From Silene latifolia (Eukaryota > Streptophyta > Magnoliopsida > Caryophyllales > Caryophyllaceae), in contig NC_133536.1 of the NCBI RefSeq assembly GCF_048544455.1, positions 168,264,325-168,328,324 of the forward strand: DNA of 64,000 nt, written 5' to 3'. A program made the position numbers and the translations under genes. Each line of letters begins with the position of its first letter. The stretch's first letter is position 1. This document shows positions 34,251 through 47,296 of the stretch, one piece after another. Below the pieces are notes generated by a model. That model was not told the origin of the DNA, did no database searches, and worked only from the letters and a program-made list of their open reading frames with translations.

Positions 34251-34545
34251 TGATGATTATACCAAGAAAAGATTGAAAATCTTCAATTTCCAATTATACC
34301 CAAATTGATTTTAAGATGAAAGGATTTGCCCTTGTATTTCAAAAATCGACTCAAAGGTTGAAGATTTTGGTGCTTGGATTGATTATTGTTGGAAAAGGAG
34401 TGATTAATTGTTGTTGTAAGGAAGTTTGGATTTGATTTTGTTGAATTTGGTTGAGGAAATCTTGTTTTTGGTGATGGAGAGGATGAGGGTTTTGGGGTTT
34501 ATGGGGTAGTGTTTGAATGTATGAATGAATGAATGAATGTGGGAA

Positions 34546-34558
34546 GGGGTATTTAAAA
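34546..34558 (-). promoter_or_regulatory. TATA-like box ahead of ORF2, half 1
   Basis: TTTTAAATACCCC on the element strand lies between the word array and ORF2, about 300 bases before its ATG. The LTR has TATAAATACCCC in the matching place after its own array. Function is inferred. Confidence 0.45.
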
Positions 34559-34569
34559 CACCCGAAATT

Positions 34570-34945
34570 TCGAATCTGCAGGGCGAAGACGAGCGGATTC
34601 CCTTCGGGACGCTCGGATTCTGCTCATTTTGGGTTCAGAAAATCTTGCCTAAAGACGAGCGTCTTTCAAAGAAGACGGGCGGATTTCTGAAATTCAGGAC
34701 GAGCGGATTCTGTTACAGCGAGTTTTCTCAATCTGCACTGGCAAAAAGACGAGCGTCATCTTGCAAAGACGAGCGGATTCTCTCAGACGAGCGGATTCTT
34801 TGCTCGGACGCTCGATTCTCTAACAGACCAAAATTTTCAATTTTGCAGCTCATTTGGACGGACGGATTCTGCCATAGACGCTCGGATTCCCGTAAGACGA
34901 GCGGATTCCCCATAAGGACGCTCGGATTCCTCCTAGTCTGCCCGG
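34570..34945 (-). repeat. GACGAGCGGATTC array between protease and ORF2, half 1
   Basis: More than ten copies of GACGAGCGGATTC, GACGCTCGGATTC and GACGAGCGTC words occur, several as inverted pairs. The same word family forms the array in the LTR upstream of its TATA box. Confidence 0.85.
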
Positions 34946-35265
34946 ATTCAGTTCCATCCGTGCACTTGCATATCCCGTGTCATTTTCATTCTTCAAATCC
35001 TGTGTTCTTCATTGTAGGGGCACTACTAAGGCATGAATAGCCTAGGCAATTGCTATCCCCACACTAAGCTAAAGCACTACACATCAATAAAATCATTAGT
35101 CCCTCCCTCACTTCTCTCAAAAATGATAAATATCTTGATCAAAGCATAAAAATCCAAAAATGACAAAAATGCAATGTAAGAATTAATATGCAAGTTAGGG
35201 AGTTAGTATATTAAAAAATGGTGGTTTGGAGAGGACTCCATCAAACTCTCATCCTTAGTGAGATG

Positions 35266-38140
35266 TCATGGGGGCATGTCCAAGGTGTTGTTGATGTTAC
35301 TCAACACCTTGAAGAAGTAGTCAAAAGCTTGTTCATTGTCATGATAAAGATCCTCAATAGATTTTTGCCCTTGTTGTCCTTCATGTTGGTCTTGATCGAT
35401 AGCATTACCAATGTAGGGATTGAAGATCCCTTCAAACTCATCGTCCCAAAGACCACAACCTTCATCTACTTGGTCAATACAGATCTCTTGAGTTGTTAGA
35501 GACAACTCTCCCACTTTCTTGTCTTGGCCAATGAGGCCATCTTCTTCATTGCTTGCCTTTGGTGAGCTTTTCAAGCTCTCTTTATTACAATTTCCTTGCT
35601 CTTTGAATGGAGCATCATCGACTTTCTTCTTCCATTGGAATTCCGACTTCTTCCTATCATCCTTCCGGCTATAATGATCAACCATAAAACATGGTTCATG
35701 CAAACGGGGAGCTATCATGGTCTTGTCAAGATTGAAAGTTATGCTTTCATCTCCCACTTCTAGAGTAAGCTCTCCATGCTTCACATCTATCACCGCACCC
35801 GCGGTGTGTAAGAAAGGTCTACCTAGAATGATTGGAATGTTGGAGTTTTCTTCTATGTCAACAATGACAAAGTCCATCGGGATGAAAAATTTACCAACTC
35901 TCACTGGAACATCTTCCCATATCCCCAATGGTGTCTTTGTCGATCTATCAGCCATTTGGAGTGTGATATTGGTGCATTTAAGCTCTCCCATCCCTAACCT
36001 TTTACTCACCGAGTATGGCATAACACTCACACTAGCCCCTAGATCACATAAGGCTTTGTTGATCGTGGCGTCGCCAATGGTACACGGTATTGAGAAGCTT
36101 CCCGGATCTTTAAGTTTTGGAGGTGAACTCCCTTGAAGTATTACACTACTCACCTTAGGAAGGCGATAGTCTCAAGCTTCCAGATCGACTTGTTCTTCGT
36201 AAGAAGGTCTTTCATGTACTTTGCATAGGCCGACACGTGATTGATTAATTTCGTGAAAGGAATCGAGACTTCCAAATTCTTCACAATCTCCATAAATTTT
36301 CTAAGTTGGTCATCAAATTTGGGCTTGGCTTGACGACTCGGAAAAGGAAATCTAATCACAATGGGCTCCTTCTCCTTGGCCTTGTCTTCATTTTTCTTTG
36401 AAATTTCTTCTTTTGATGGTTCTCCATCCTTGGAGTTTTGCACAACTTCTTCTTTGTCACTAGCTTCCACAACTTTATCCTCAACTTGCTTCTCCGATGC
36501 TTCATACCTCGTACCACTTCTCAAGTTAATGGCACTAACCATTTCATGTCTTGGGGGATTACTTTGAGGTGGTAATTGCCCCTTTTGTCTTTGTGAGCTT
36601 GAAAATGTTAGTTGAGTTAATTGGGTTTCCAACATTTTGGTGTGGGCTAGGATATTGTTGATGGTGATTTCCTTTGCTTGACTATCATTTTGCATTTGAG
36701 TGAAAAACTCTTGTTGATTCTTTTGCATTTGGCGGACTGCTTTTTTAACATCAAAACCTTGGTCATTTTGTTGATTGTATGGAGTTTGATTTTGGTAACC
36801 TTGGTTTTGGTTATAAAAGGGTCTTTGATTTTGGTTTCTCATGGGAGGTGGGGTGTATGTTGGTTGAGGGTTTTGAACATTTTGGCTTTTGTATGAGAGA
36901 TTTGGGTGGAATTTAGTGTTCTCGTTGTAATAGTTTGAATAAGGGGTACCACTCTTGTATGCTTGAAAAGAATTCACTTGTTCATTTGTTCCCCTACATT
37001 CACTTTGGTCATGTCCCAAAGTTCCACAATTCTCACATATCCCACTTGGGATTGATGAAGATGCCGTCATGGCATTAACATGTTGCTTTGGTGATTTTGA
37101 GGCTTCTTCAAGTCTAGCCATAGCTTTTTGGAACTTCAAATTGATGGTATCAATGTGAGCACTAAGTTGAGCACCCAAATGAGTAATAGAGTCCACTCCA
37201 TGCTTTCCTCCTCTAGTAGCCTTGCGAGGTCTACTATATTGTGAATTATGGACCGCCATTTCCTCAATCTTGTTCCAAGTTTGATTGTCGTCAACTTCGG
37301 TGAACATTCCATTTGATCCCATTTTGAGAATGTTTCTTGAGTCTTCATAAAGACCGTTCCAAAATTGTTGTACCAAGAACCACTCGCTAAGTCCATGATG
37401 AGGACATGAGCGACAAATTCCCTAGAATCGCTCCCAAGCTTCATACAAGGATTCTTCATCTCTTTGCTTAAAGCCCGTAATTTAAGCTCTTAGCATGTTA
37501 GTCTTTTCCGGTGGATAGAAGTTTTTGTAGAAAGCTAGAGCCAATTTCTTCCAAGAATCAATTCCGAGAGTAGCCTTATCAAGGCCTTTCAACCATTGTT
37601 TTGCAGTGCCAATTAGAGAAAAAGGAAATAAGACCCATCGAATTTGGTCTTGAGTTACACCGGTTTGAGAAATCGCATCACAATAGTCACAAAAAGTCTC
37701 CATGTGAGAGTGAGGGTCTTCACTAGGCATCCCCCCAAATTGGCTTCTTTCGACTAATTGTATAAATGCGGATTTGGCAATGAAATTTCCGGTTAAGTGT
37801 TGTGGTGTGGGAGTACCATTAGGTAGGTTCTCCTCGGTTGGTACGGAATGTAATGAAAATTTAGGAATTGTGGGTTGATTTTGTGTTGGGTTCTCCTCAC
37901 CTTCTCTTGCAAAAGGGTTATGAACACAATAGTGTTTGGTTGAATATCTATAACCTCACCAATACCTCTCAAAGTTCTCCTAACAAGTCTTCTATTGGTT
38001 GTCAAAGTCCTTTCAATTTCGTGATCAAAGGGTAACAAGTTACCTTGTAATCTTCTAGACATGCAAAATATCAAACAACTAGAAAATAATTCGAACAAAC
38101 CTTGAGGAGTTTTACTTCCCCAAGGCAAAGAAAGACACAA
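35266..38140 (-). pseudogene. gag and aspartic protease region, half 1
   Basis: In element order: a start region with MSRRLQGNLLPFD, the gag core (METFCDYCDA, FPFSLIGTAKQWLKGL, FYPPEKTN), the zinc knuckle CENCGTLGHDQSEC (CX2CX4HX4C), a Gln/Asn-rich linker, then a retropepsin domain with CDLGASVSVMP, IPIILGRPFLHTAG and a charged tail. Gag packages the element RNA and the protease matures the particle. The reading ends soon after the protease; no RT, RNase H or integrase follows, unlike autonomous Athila elements. The region is broken in about three places. Confidence 0.8.
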
Positions 38141-38180
38141 CTAATAACAATATAAGAAAATCTAAATCAAGTTAACACCG

Positions 38181-38198
38181 TCCCCGGCAACGGCGCCA
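38181..38198 (-). other. Primer binding site, half 1
   Basis: TGGCGCCGTTGCCGGGGA on the element strand, four bases after LTR B. It matches the 3' end of plant tRNA-Asp, the usual primer of Athila/Tat elements. Confidence 0.85.
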
Positions 38199-38202
38199 TT
38201 TT

Positions 38203-39984
38203 TGGTCGTGTTCCCTTAGGAGGGTTTAGTTTTCGGTACTTGTCGTTAGGAGAACCTAGACCAAAACACAATTTATAACTCCACAAACAACTCTACAATT
38301 AGTAAAGAGGCAAGTAAAGGTCGGATCCCAAGGGACGGGAATTGAGATGAGATTTTCAATTGCAACTAGTAGTGTCTAAGGGTGTCACAATTTGGGGTTT
38401 GAAGTAGAAGATCACTAAACTAAATAGCAATGAAAGTAAACAAGCAAGATGAATAAAAAGGGATGTAAACAATTGATAAAAGGCACTAGGGTGTCATGGG
38501 GTCATAGGGGATTCATGGGAATTGATCAGACAAACATATTCTCAAATTATAAGCAAGCAATTATTGTTGTGATGGATCGAGTTGGTTTATATCTTACAAT
38601 CCTAGTAAAGTTTGAGTCCCGGAGCCGAATCGATTAGATTGTACAACACCTACAAGTCGACTTAATCTTCCCTACTCAACTATATGCATGGTCTAATGAG
38701 ACTCGAGTTGGTTTATGTCTTACAAGTCTCATTGAAAAGATAGGTGATGGGTAAAAAATGCAAGGATTCATAGGCTCGCATTTCATCAAACATAACATGT
38801 GCATAAGTTGAGATCCCAACAAGGAAGCAAATAAACTATGAAAACATATTAATTTAAGCATGAATCATCCTCCATGTTGGTTTCCCCTAATTACCCATTA
38901 ACCCTAGCTAAGGAAACTACTAACTCATTATCATGTTGAACATGCTAGCAAGGTTGTCAATCATACCAACAAAGTGAAATATGATGGATAAATGAAGATA
39001 ATTAACAATAATTAAAAAGATATTAAGAGAATTATACCTACTAATGATTCCAATAATAAAGCAAAGAATAAAAGAAGTACTTGATGATTGATTGGAAGGT
39101 TGTCAATCTCCCAATAATAACCCAAATAATCTTCAATTACCCAAAATGAAAGATGAACCAAAGAGAGATTAAGGAAATGAAATTTGTATTTAAACTTGAT
39201 TAAATGATGATTACAAGATTAATGAGAGATTTGATTGATATAAACTACACTAGATATTGCTAAGAAGAACATGATAATCTAATTAGCCTAAATGGGGTAT
39301 TTATAGTGGGGATTAGTTACATAAATTAGGGTTTACTAAGGGTTTAAATGACGATTAATTCCTTGAGGAATCGCCGGTCTCAAGGGAGACTCCGGTCTCC
39401 TTTTCGCTGGTCTTAGAAAAATATGCGCATCCTTCATAAAACAAGTAGAAGAGGAAAATAGCTGACACACAATCTGAGTGTCCGGGGCACGGGACGGGCG
39501 GATTCTGGGCGTTTTGGACGAGCGGATTCGAGGGGTGGACGGGCGGATTGTGGTGTTTCTGGACGGGCGTCCAGCTGGGGAAGACGCTCGGATTGCACCT
39601 CTTGGACGGGCGGATTGTGGGCAATCCGCTCGGATTGTCTTACAGCTTCTTCCTTTCTTCTTTTCTTCCTTTCCCTTCATAAAATCCTTGAGGATTTCCC
39701 CGAGGATGCAAGGATCTTTTCTCATCATTGCCCATCTATCATAGTATGTACAAAGGCCTTCTAATCTTGTCTTCTCTTTGATGCGTGGTCATTGAATTCA
39801 ATCAATTTAGCTTCATTTTGCCATGAAAATGCAAGGTTTGCACTCCTTTCCTACCAAGGAAACAAAACCTCAAAGAATATGCAAAACAAAGAACAAAAGA
39901 CAATAAATGACCCAAATATGCACTAAAAAGTATGGGAACAAGGCTAATTCGGGGACTAAATATGCTCTATTTATGGTCACATCA
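38203..39984 (-). repeat. LTR B of the composite (shared middle LTR)
   Basis: Serves as 5' LTR for half 1 and 3' LTR for half 2. TATAAATACC at 39305-39296 and the GACGGGCGGATT array at about 39640-39478 match LTRs A and C. Confidence 0.88.
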
Positions 39985-41954
39985 AATATCCCCAAACCGA
40001 ACCTTTGCTCGTCCCGAGTAAAGAGGTGACAAAGACTAGGACCGTTATTTAAACTAACCTAATAGCATAGCCGATATGAGACAATTAGCGGGTCTCACTA
40101 CTCCGCCCCTTCAACTCATAACAAGACAACCATGAGGTAGGATGCCTTCTTGCAAGGCAAGGTGGGTCTTGCCAAAATGGCGACGTATCCAAACATTAAA
40201 GCACATAAAATCAAGTAATGGCTGCATCTATAAAAGAATAGCCACTTTCCTCATCTAAGTGGCGGAAATTATCTATAAGGGAAGCAATTCAAGGGTACAC
40301 ACTCCTTCATAGATGCAATTTCTTCAAACTACTAAGCCTAGAAGGATACCAATAAATCACCTCCAAATTGTGTCAAGCTAGGGTACCTTTGTCCTCAATC
40401 GTTAAATGATTTTGTCAAGAATAGACTCCCTATGGTGTTAGAAACACTGGAGGATCGCGGAATTCCCGCTCTTGCCTAGACAAGAAGAAGGGTCATCCCC
40501 TCTCTACCATGCATAAAAATGGATACGATGGATAAAGGGATCAATAGATATTTGAGTTTCATTTTGGGAGTTTTCTTTTGTTTTTGTTTTCCCCCCAATT
40601 TCTTGTGGCATATAACATTTGAGAACACTTTCGTTTGCCATTTCTTTTGATTTTTGGCAATTCAATACTTGACAATTTTTCAAGTTTTGCATTTTTCTTT
40701 TGAACATTTTCAAAGTCACCCCATATGTAGTGAGGGTGCCTTATATTTGAAGCATTAGGAGTCTATTTTTGCTCCTCTTTTCATTTGATACATTTTGCAA
40801 ACTTTCTTTCACTTTTCATTTCATTGAACTCAAATCAATTTCTTTTTGTGCCCATTCCCTTTGATGACAAAAATGTGGTAGAACATGGATGATGGATGCA
40901 TGGTTTCAAGGGTTACCTTGGAATAAACGGTAGCGAAGGAGTTATCACACTACAAGGTACTCTTGACTAGGCCTTAATCCCTGGGTCAAAGGATACTAGC
41001 ATGACACATCCGAGGGTGTTTTACAAGTATTCTAACAAGCAAAGTCTTAAGAAGAAAAAGCATCTATTAGGACCTATATACACTTATTAAGCTTCACAAG
41101 TAGACGGTTTCACAAAAATTTTCTACCATGCAAAGTATATGCCATGATGCAACTAACATATATACATCCTAATGCATATGCTTCTACCAACTAATATGCC
41201 ATATAATCTAAATGCAAGTCCTAAATTCACAATTTTTATACCGCATCAATCAAAATAAAGCCACATAGTCATTAACATAAAGAGGAAAAAGGAGATTGGA
41301 AAGATCATACCATGCGGTCTTCAATATCCTCATGTCTCGGATGTGCCGTAGTCGATCAATGTGAACAAGGATAGAACAAACACAATATATACAATAATAT
41401 ATACAAGTCTACACTACAAAGGAAATGAACTTGTTTTTGGATTTTCAAATTTTTCAAATTTTTTGATTTTTTCGAAATTTTTGATTTTTTTGGGTTTTTG
41501 AATAAAAGTTAAGTTAAAATTTCCCATCCCCACACTAATATGGGCATTGTCCTCAATGGTCAAAATGATAGGAAATTATGCAAGCATGATGCATGAATTC
41601 TATACTAAATGCAAGCTATACTAATCTACACTACATGATGCATGAGTTTTTGTTTATGACGGAGAGCGTAATTTAGATTACCTCCCGTTGCGTATGCATG
41701 TACTTCCCCAAACCGAGATAGACATTATTTCTAATGTCTTAAATTATGGGGTAGTTCATGCACACAAGATGCAATGCATGAAATTAAATTGTCATTTTGG
41801 ATTTTCAAACGGGAACAATAAAAGAACACCTCAATGGGGCCGAGGTGTTAGTCCTCATGTTTCTAGGACTCTCCAAACTATGCTCAAGATAAAAATAAAT
41901 AAAACAAAGAAAGAAGTAGACAAACCTCAAGAGGGTAGGAGCCTCCAAAGCTTG

Positions 41955-43336
41955 CTAGTCCTCCACCATGTCATCATTGTCATCATTTTCCTCCATAGAA
42001 GCGGACTCATCACCACTTCCTTCTTCACTTCCTTGCTCACTTCCTTCATCATCATCATTAGCCTCTTCTTCTTCATCATCTACCTCTTCATCAACACCCT
42101 CATCATCTTCAACCTCATCATCGACATTCCCATCTTCACCCGGTCTTTCACCCGTAGATGTGCTTCGAAAGAAAACTTCCCTATCCGCCCAACTAGGCAA
42201 AGGACATGAAGGATCAAGTAGTCCTTGCCTAGCTAAATGAAGGAGGGGTGGATATTGGGCCAAGTATGCAACTACTCGATCATTTTAAGCTTGTTTATGC
42301 ATCTATTGCATAAGTAGAGTCATGTAGTCATTGCCCACCCATAGTTGGTGTCAAGAGAGTTGTGCTTGACCCACTTGTACTTGTTAATCATGGCATCCAT
42401 GTCAATGAGATGACCCCCTTTGATCGCCACATAGGTGTTATTCTTGTTTAAATTTGGATCAAAGTACTTGGCCAAGAGAGTAACTAGACCTCCATTTACG
42501 ATAAAAGTGGTGCCTTCTTTACCACAATCAACATTGAGCCATCTTTCCACCAAAAGCCTTAGAGCATTGTAAGGCTTAGTGAATTCCCTTCCAACATTTA
42601 AGGCCGACTCAAGTAGAACAAAATCGAGCTTTGTAAAGTGATTAATGTCTTTTCTTGCAATTATAGTATTCCCGATGACCTTGTGCCACACTCTAATGCC
42701 CGGATGGTGGACTAATAGAGCGCGACAAGCATGAAAGTTCTCAAATTTCTTCCCGGAAATCGCCTCCCAAAGAGAAGCGGGGTCATACTTTTCGGCCATC
42801 TTATGATAGTATGGTGTATCACTAAGACCTAATGCTTTACTCAAAACATCAAAGGTGATGCACCTATTCACATTGGCAAGGCGAAACTCGATGTATGTTC
42901 TAGTCTCTACCTTAGTCACTTTCAATGAACTCAAGAATTCCAAGGTAAGGGAGGGGTATGTCAATTCTCTTGTAGTAAACAATTTTCCCAACTCCATGGC
43001 TTCAAAGAAGGCTTTTATTTGTTCAAGGACACCCAATTTGTTCAAGGCATCTTCACATATGAATTTGGTGGGTAGAATGGCTTTCTTAACATACTTGGCA
43101 AATGTATCCCTATGGGAGTTAGAAATGAAAATTACCTCCGGATAGTTGGGTAATTGAGCAATTTCCGGAGTTGTTGTTGTTGTTGCTTCCAAGGGAGGAT
43201 CTTGTTGTTGTTGAACTTCCAAGTTTGCACTAGCAACCACCATAGCCATTGAAGCTTTCTTTGCTTGAAGGCGTTGTTGCCTTTTTGAGAGTGCCTTTGC
43301 CTTGAGTGCCTTTGTTGACCCTTTTGTTCTTGCCAT
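41955..43336 (-). pseudogene. Athila ORF1/env-like gene, half 2
   Basis: Same protein family and start (MARTKGSTKALKAKAL) as in half 1, with the same acidic tail; broken, with about two breaks. Confidence 0.75.
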
Positions 43337-43639
43337 TGATGATTATACCAAGAAAAGATTGAAAATCTTCAATTTCCAATTATACCCAAATCGATTTTAA
43401 GATGAAAGGATTTGCCCTTGTATTTCAAAAATCGACTCAAAGGTTGAAGATTTTGGTGCTTGGATTGATTATTGTTGGAAAAGGAGTGATTAATTGTTGT
43501 TGTAAGGAAGTTTGGTTTTGATTTTGTTGAATTTCATTGAGGAAATCTTGTTTTTGGTGATGGAGAGGATGAGGGTTTTCGGGTTTTCGGGTTTATGGGG
43601 TAGTGTTTGAATGTATGAATGAATGAATGAATGTGGGAA

Positions 43640-44045
43640 GGGGTATTTAAAACACCCGAAATTTTGAATCTGCAGGGGGAAGACGAGCGGATTCCCTTCG
43701 GGACGCTCGGATTGTGCTCATTTTGGGTTCAGGAAATCTCGCCTAAAGACGAGCGTCTTTCAATGAAGACGGGCGGATTTCTGCAATTCAGGATGAGCGG
43801 ATTCTGTTACAGCGAATTTTCTCAATCTGCACTGGCAAAAAGACGAGCGTCTTCTTGCAAAGACGAGCGGATCTCTCAGACGAGCGTCTTCTCTGCTCAG
43901 ACGCTTGGATTCTCTAACAGACCAAAATTTTCAATTTTGAAGCTCATTTGGACGGACAGATTCTGCTATAGACGCTCGGATTCCTATAAGACGAGCGGAT
44001 TCCCCATAAAGACGCTCGGATTCCTCCTAGTCTACCCGGATTCAG
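43640..44045 (-). repeat. Word array and TATA-like box ahead of ORF2, half 2
   Basis: Counterpart of the array in half 1: GACGAGCGGATTC and GACGCTCGGATT words, then a TTAAATACCC box at 43650-43641 on the element strand, ahead of ORF2. Confidence 0.75.
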
Positions 44046-44359
44046 TTCCATCCGTGCACTTGCATATCCCGTGTCATTTTCATTATTCAAATCCCGTGTT
44101 CTTCATTGTAGGGGCACTACTAAGGCATGAATAGCCTAGGCAATTGCTATCCCCACACTAAGCTAAAGCACTATACATCAATAAAATAATTAGTCCCTCC
44201 CTCACTTCTCTCAAAAATGATAAATATCTTGATCAAAGCATAAAAATCAAAAAATGACAAAAATGCAATGTAAGAATTAAAATCCAAGTTAGGGAGTTAG
44301 TATATTTACAAATGGTGGTTTGGAGAGGACTCCACCAAACTCTCATCCTTAGTGAGATG

Positions 44360-47234
44360 TCATGGGGGCATGTCCAAGGTGTTGTTGATGTTACTCAACA
44401 CCTTGAAGAAATAGTCAAAAGCTTGTTCATTGTCATGATAAAGATCATCAATAGATCTTTGCCCTTGTTGTCCTTCATGTTGGTCATGATCGATAGCATT
44501 ACCAATGTAGGGATTGAAGATCCCTTCAAACTCATCGTCCCAAAGACCACAAACTTCATCTATTTGGTCACTAAAGATCTCTTGAGTTGAAAGAGACAAC
44601 TCTCCCACTTTCTTGTCTTGACCAATGAGGCCATCTTCATCATTGCTTGACTTTGGTGAGCATTTCAAGCTCTCTTTGTTACAATTTCCTTGCTCTTTGA
44701 ATGGAGCATCATCGACTTTATTCTTCCATTGGAATTCCGACTTCTTCCTATCATCCTTCCGGCTATAATGATCAACCATAAAACATGGTTCATGCAAACG
44801 GGGAGCTCTCATGGTCTTGTCAAGATTGAAAGTTATGCTTTCATCTCCCACTTATAGAGTAAGCTCTCCATGCTTCACATCTATCACCGCACCCGCGGTG
44901 TGTAAGAAAGGTCTACCTAGAATGATTGGAATGTTGGAGTCTTCTTCCATGTCAACAATGACAAAGTCCACCGGGATGAAAAATTTCCCAACTCTCACGG
45001 GAACATCTTCCCATATCCCCAATGGTGTCTTCGTCGATCTATCGGCCATTTGGAGTGTGATATTGGTGCATTTATGCTCTCCCATCCCTAACCTTTTACT
45101 CACCAAGTATGGCATTACTCACACTAGCCCCTAGATCACATAAGGCTTTGTTGATCGTGGTGTCGCCAATGGTACACGGTATTGAGAAGCTTCCCGGATC
45201 TTTAAGTTTTGGAGGTGAACTCCCTTGAAGTATTTCACTACTCACCTTAGTTAAGGCGATAGTCTCAAGCTTCCGGATCGACTTCTTCTTCGTAAGGATG
45301 TATTTCATGTACTTTGCATAGGCCGGCACGTGATTGATTAATTCCGTGAAAGGAATCGAGACTTCCAAATTCTTCACAATCTCCATAAATTTTCCAAGTT
45401 GGTCATCAAATTTGGGCTTGGCTTGACGACTCGGAAAAGGAAATCTAATCACAATGGGCTCCTTCTCCTTGGCCCTGTCTTCATTTTTTCTTTGAAATTT
45501 CTTCTTTTAATGGTTCTCCATCCTTGGAGTTTTGCACAACTTCTTCTTTGTCACTAGCTTCCACAACTTTATCCTCAACTTGCTTCTCCGGTGCTTCATA
45601 CCTCGTACCACTTCTCAAGTAAATGGCACTAACCGTTTCATGTCTTGGGGGATTACTTTGAGGTAGTAATTGCCCCTTTTGTCTTTGTGAGCTTGAAGAT
45701 GCTAGTTGAGTTAATTGGGTTTCCAACATTTTGGTGTGGGCTAGGATGTTGTTGATGGTGATTTCCTTTGCTTGACTATCCTTTTGCATTTGAGTGAAAA
45801 ACTCTTGTTGATTCTTTTGCATTTGGAGGACTGCTTTTTGAACATCAAAACCTTGGTCATTTTGTTGATTGTATGGAGTTTGATTTTTGTAACCTTGGTT
45901 TTGGTTGTAAAAGGGTCTTTGATTTTGGTTTCTCATGGGAGGTGGGGTGTATGTTGGTTGAGGATTTTGAACATTTCGGCTTTTGTATGAGAGATTTGGG
46001 TGTAATTTGGTGTTCTCATTGTAATAGTTTGAATAAGGGGTACCATTCTTGTATGCTTGAAAAGAATTCACTTGTTCATTGTTTCCCTACATTCACTTTG
46101 GTCATGTCCCAAAGTTCCACAATTCTCAAATATCCTACTTGGGATTGATGAAGATGCCGTCATGGCATTAACATGTTGCTTTGGTGATTTTGAGGCTTCT
46201 TCAAGTCTAGCCATAGCTTTTTCGAACTTCAAATTGATGGTATCAATGTGAGCACTAAGTTGAGCACCCAATTGAGTAATAGAGTCCACTTCATGCTTTC
46301 CTCCTCTAGTAGCCTTGCGAGGTCTACTATATTGTGAATTATGGACCGCCATTTCCTCAATCTTGTTCCAAGTTTGATTGTCGTCAACTTCGGTAAACAT
46401 TTCATTTGATCCCATTTTGAGAATGTTTCTTGAGTCATCATAAAGACCGTTCCAAAATTGTTGTACCAAGAACGACTCGCTAAGTCCATGATGAGGATAT
46501 GAGCGACAAATTCCCTTGAATCGCTCCCAAGCTTCATACAAGGATTCTTCATCTCTTTGCTTAAAGTCCGTAATTTGAGCTCTTAGCATGTTAGTCTTTT
46601 CCGGTGGATAGAACTTTTTGTAGAAAGCTAGAGCCAATTGCTTACAAGAATCAATTCCGAGAGTAGCCTTATCAAGGCCTTTCAATCATTGTTTTGCGGT
46701 GCCAATTAGAGAAAAAGGAAATAAGACCCATCGAATTTGGTCTTGAGTTACACCGGTTTAAGAAATCGCATCACAATAGTCACAAAAAGTCTCCATTTGA
46801 GAGTGAGGGTCTTCACTAGGCATCCCCCCAAATTGGCTTCTTTCGACTAATTGGATAAATGCGGATTTGGCAATGAAATTTCCGGTTAAGTGTTGTGGTG
46901 TGGGAGTACCATTAGGTAGGTTCTCCTCGGTTGGTACGGAATGTGATGAAAATTTAGGCATTGTGGGTTGATTTTGTGTTGGGTTCTCCTCACCTTCTGT
47001 TGCAAAAGGGTTGATGAACACAATAGTGTTTGGTTGAATATCTAGAACCTCACCAATACCTCTCAAAGTTCTCCTAACAAGTCTTCTATTGGTTGTCAAA
47101 GTCCTTTCATTTTCTTGATCAAAGGGTAACAAGTTACCTTGTAATCCTCTAGACATGCGAAATATCAAACAACTCGAAAATAATTCGAACAAACCTTGAG
47201 GAGTTTTACTTCCCCAAGGCAAAGAAAGACACAA
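44360..47234 (-). pseudogene. gag and aspartic protease region, half 2
   Basis: Same order and motifs as half 1 (FSLIGTAKQWL-type text, a degenerate knuckle, PIILGRPFLHTAG), again ending after the protease with no RT or integrase. It is more decayed, with about five breaks. Because the same truncated layout is shared by both halves, the lack of RT/integrase predates the duplication. Confidence 0.8.
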
Positions 47235-47274
47235 CTAATAACAATATAAGAAAATCTAAATCAAGTTAACACCG

Positions 47275-47292
47275 TCCCCGGCAACGGCGCCA
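47275..47292 (-). other. Primer binding site, half 2
   Basis: The same tRNA-Asp complement as in half 1, four bases after LTR C. Confidence 0.85.
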
Positions 47293-47296
47293 TTTT

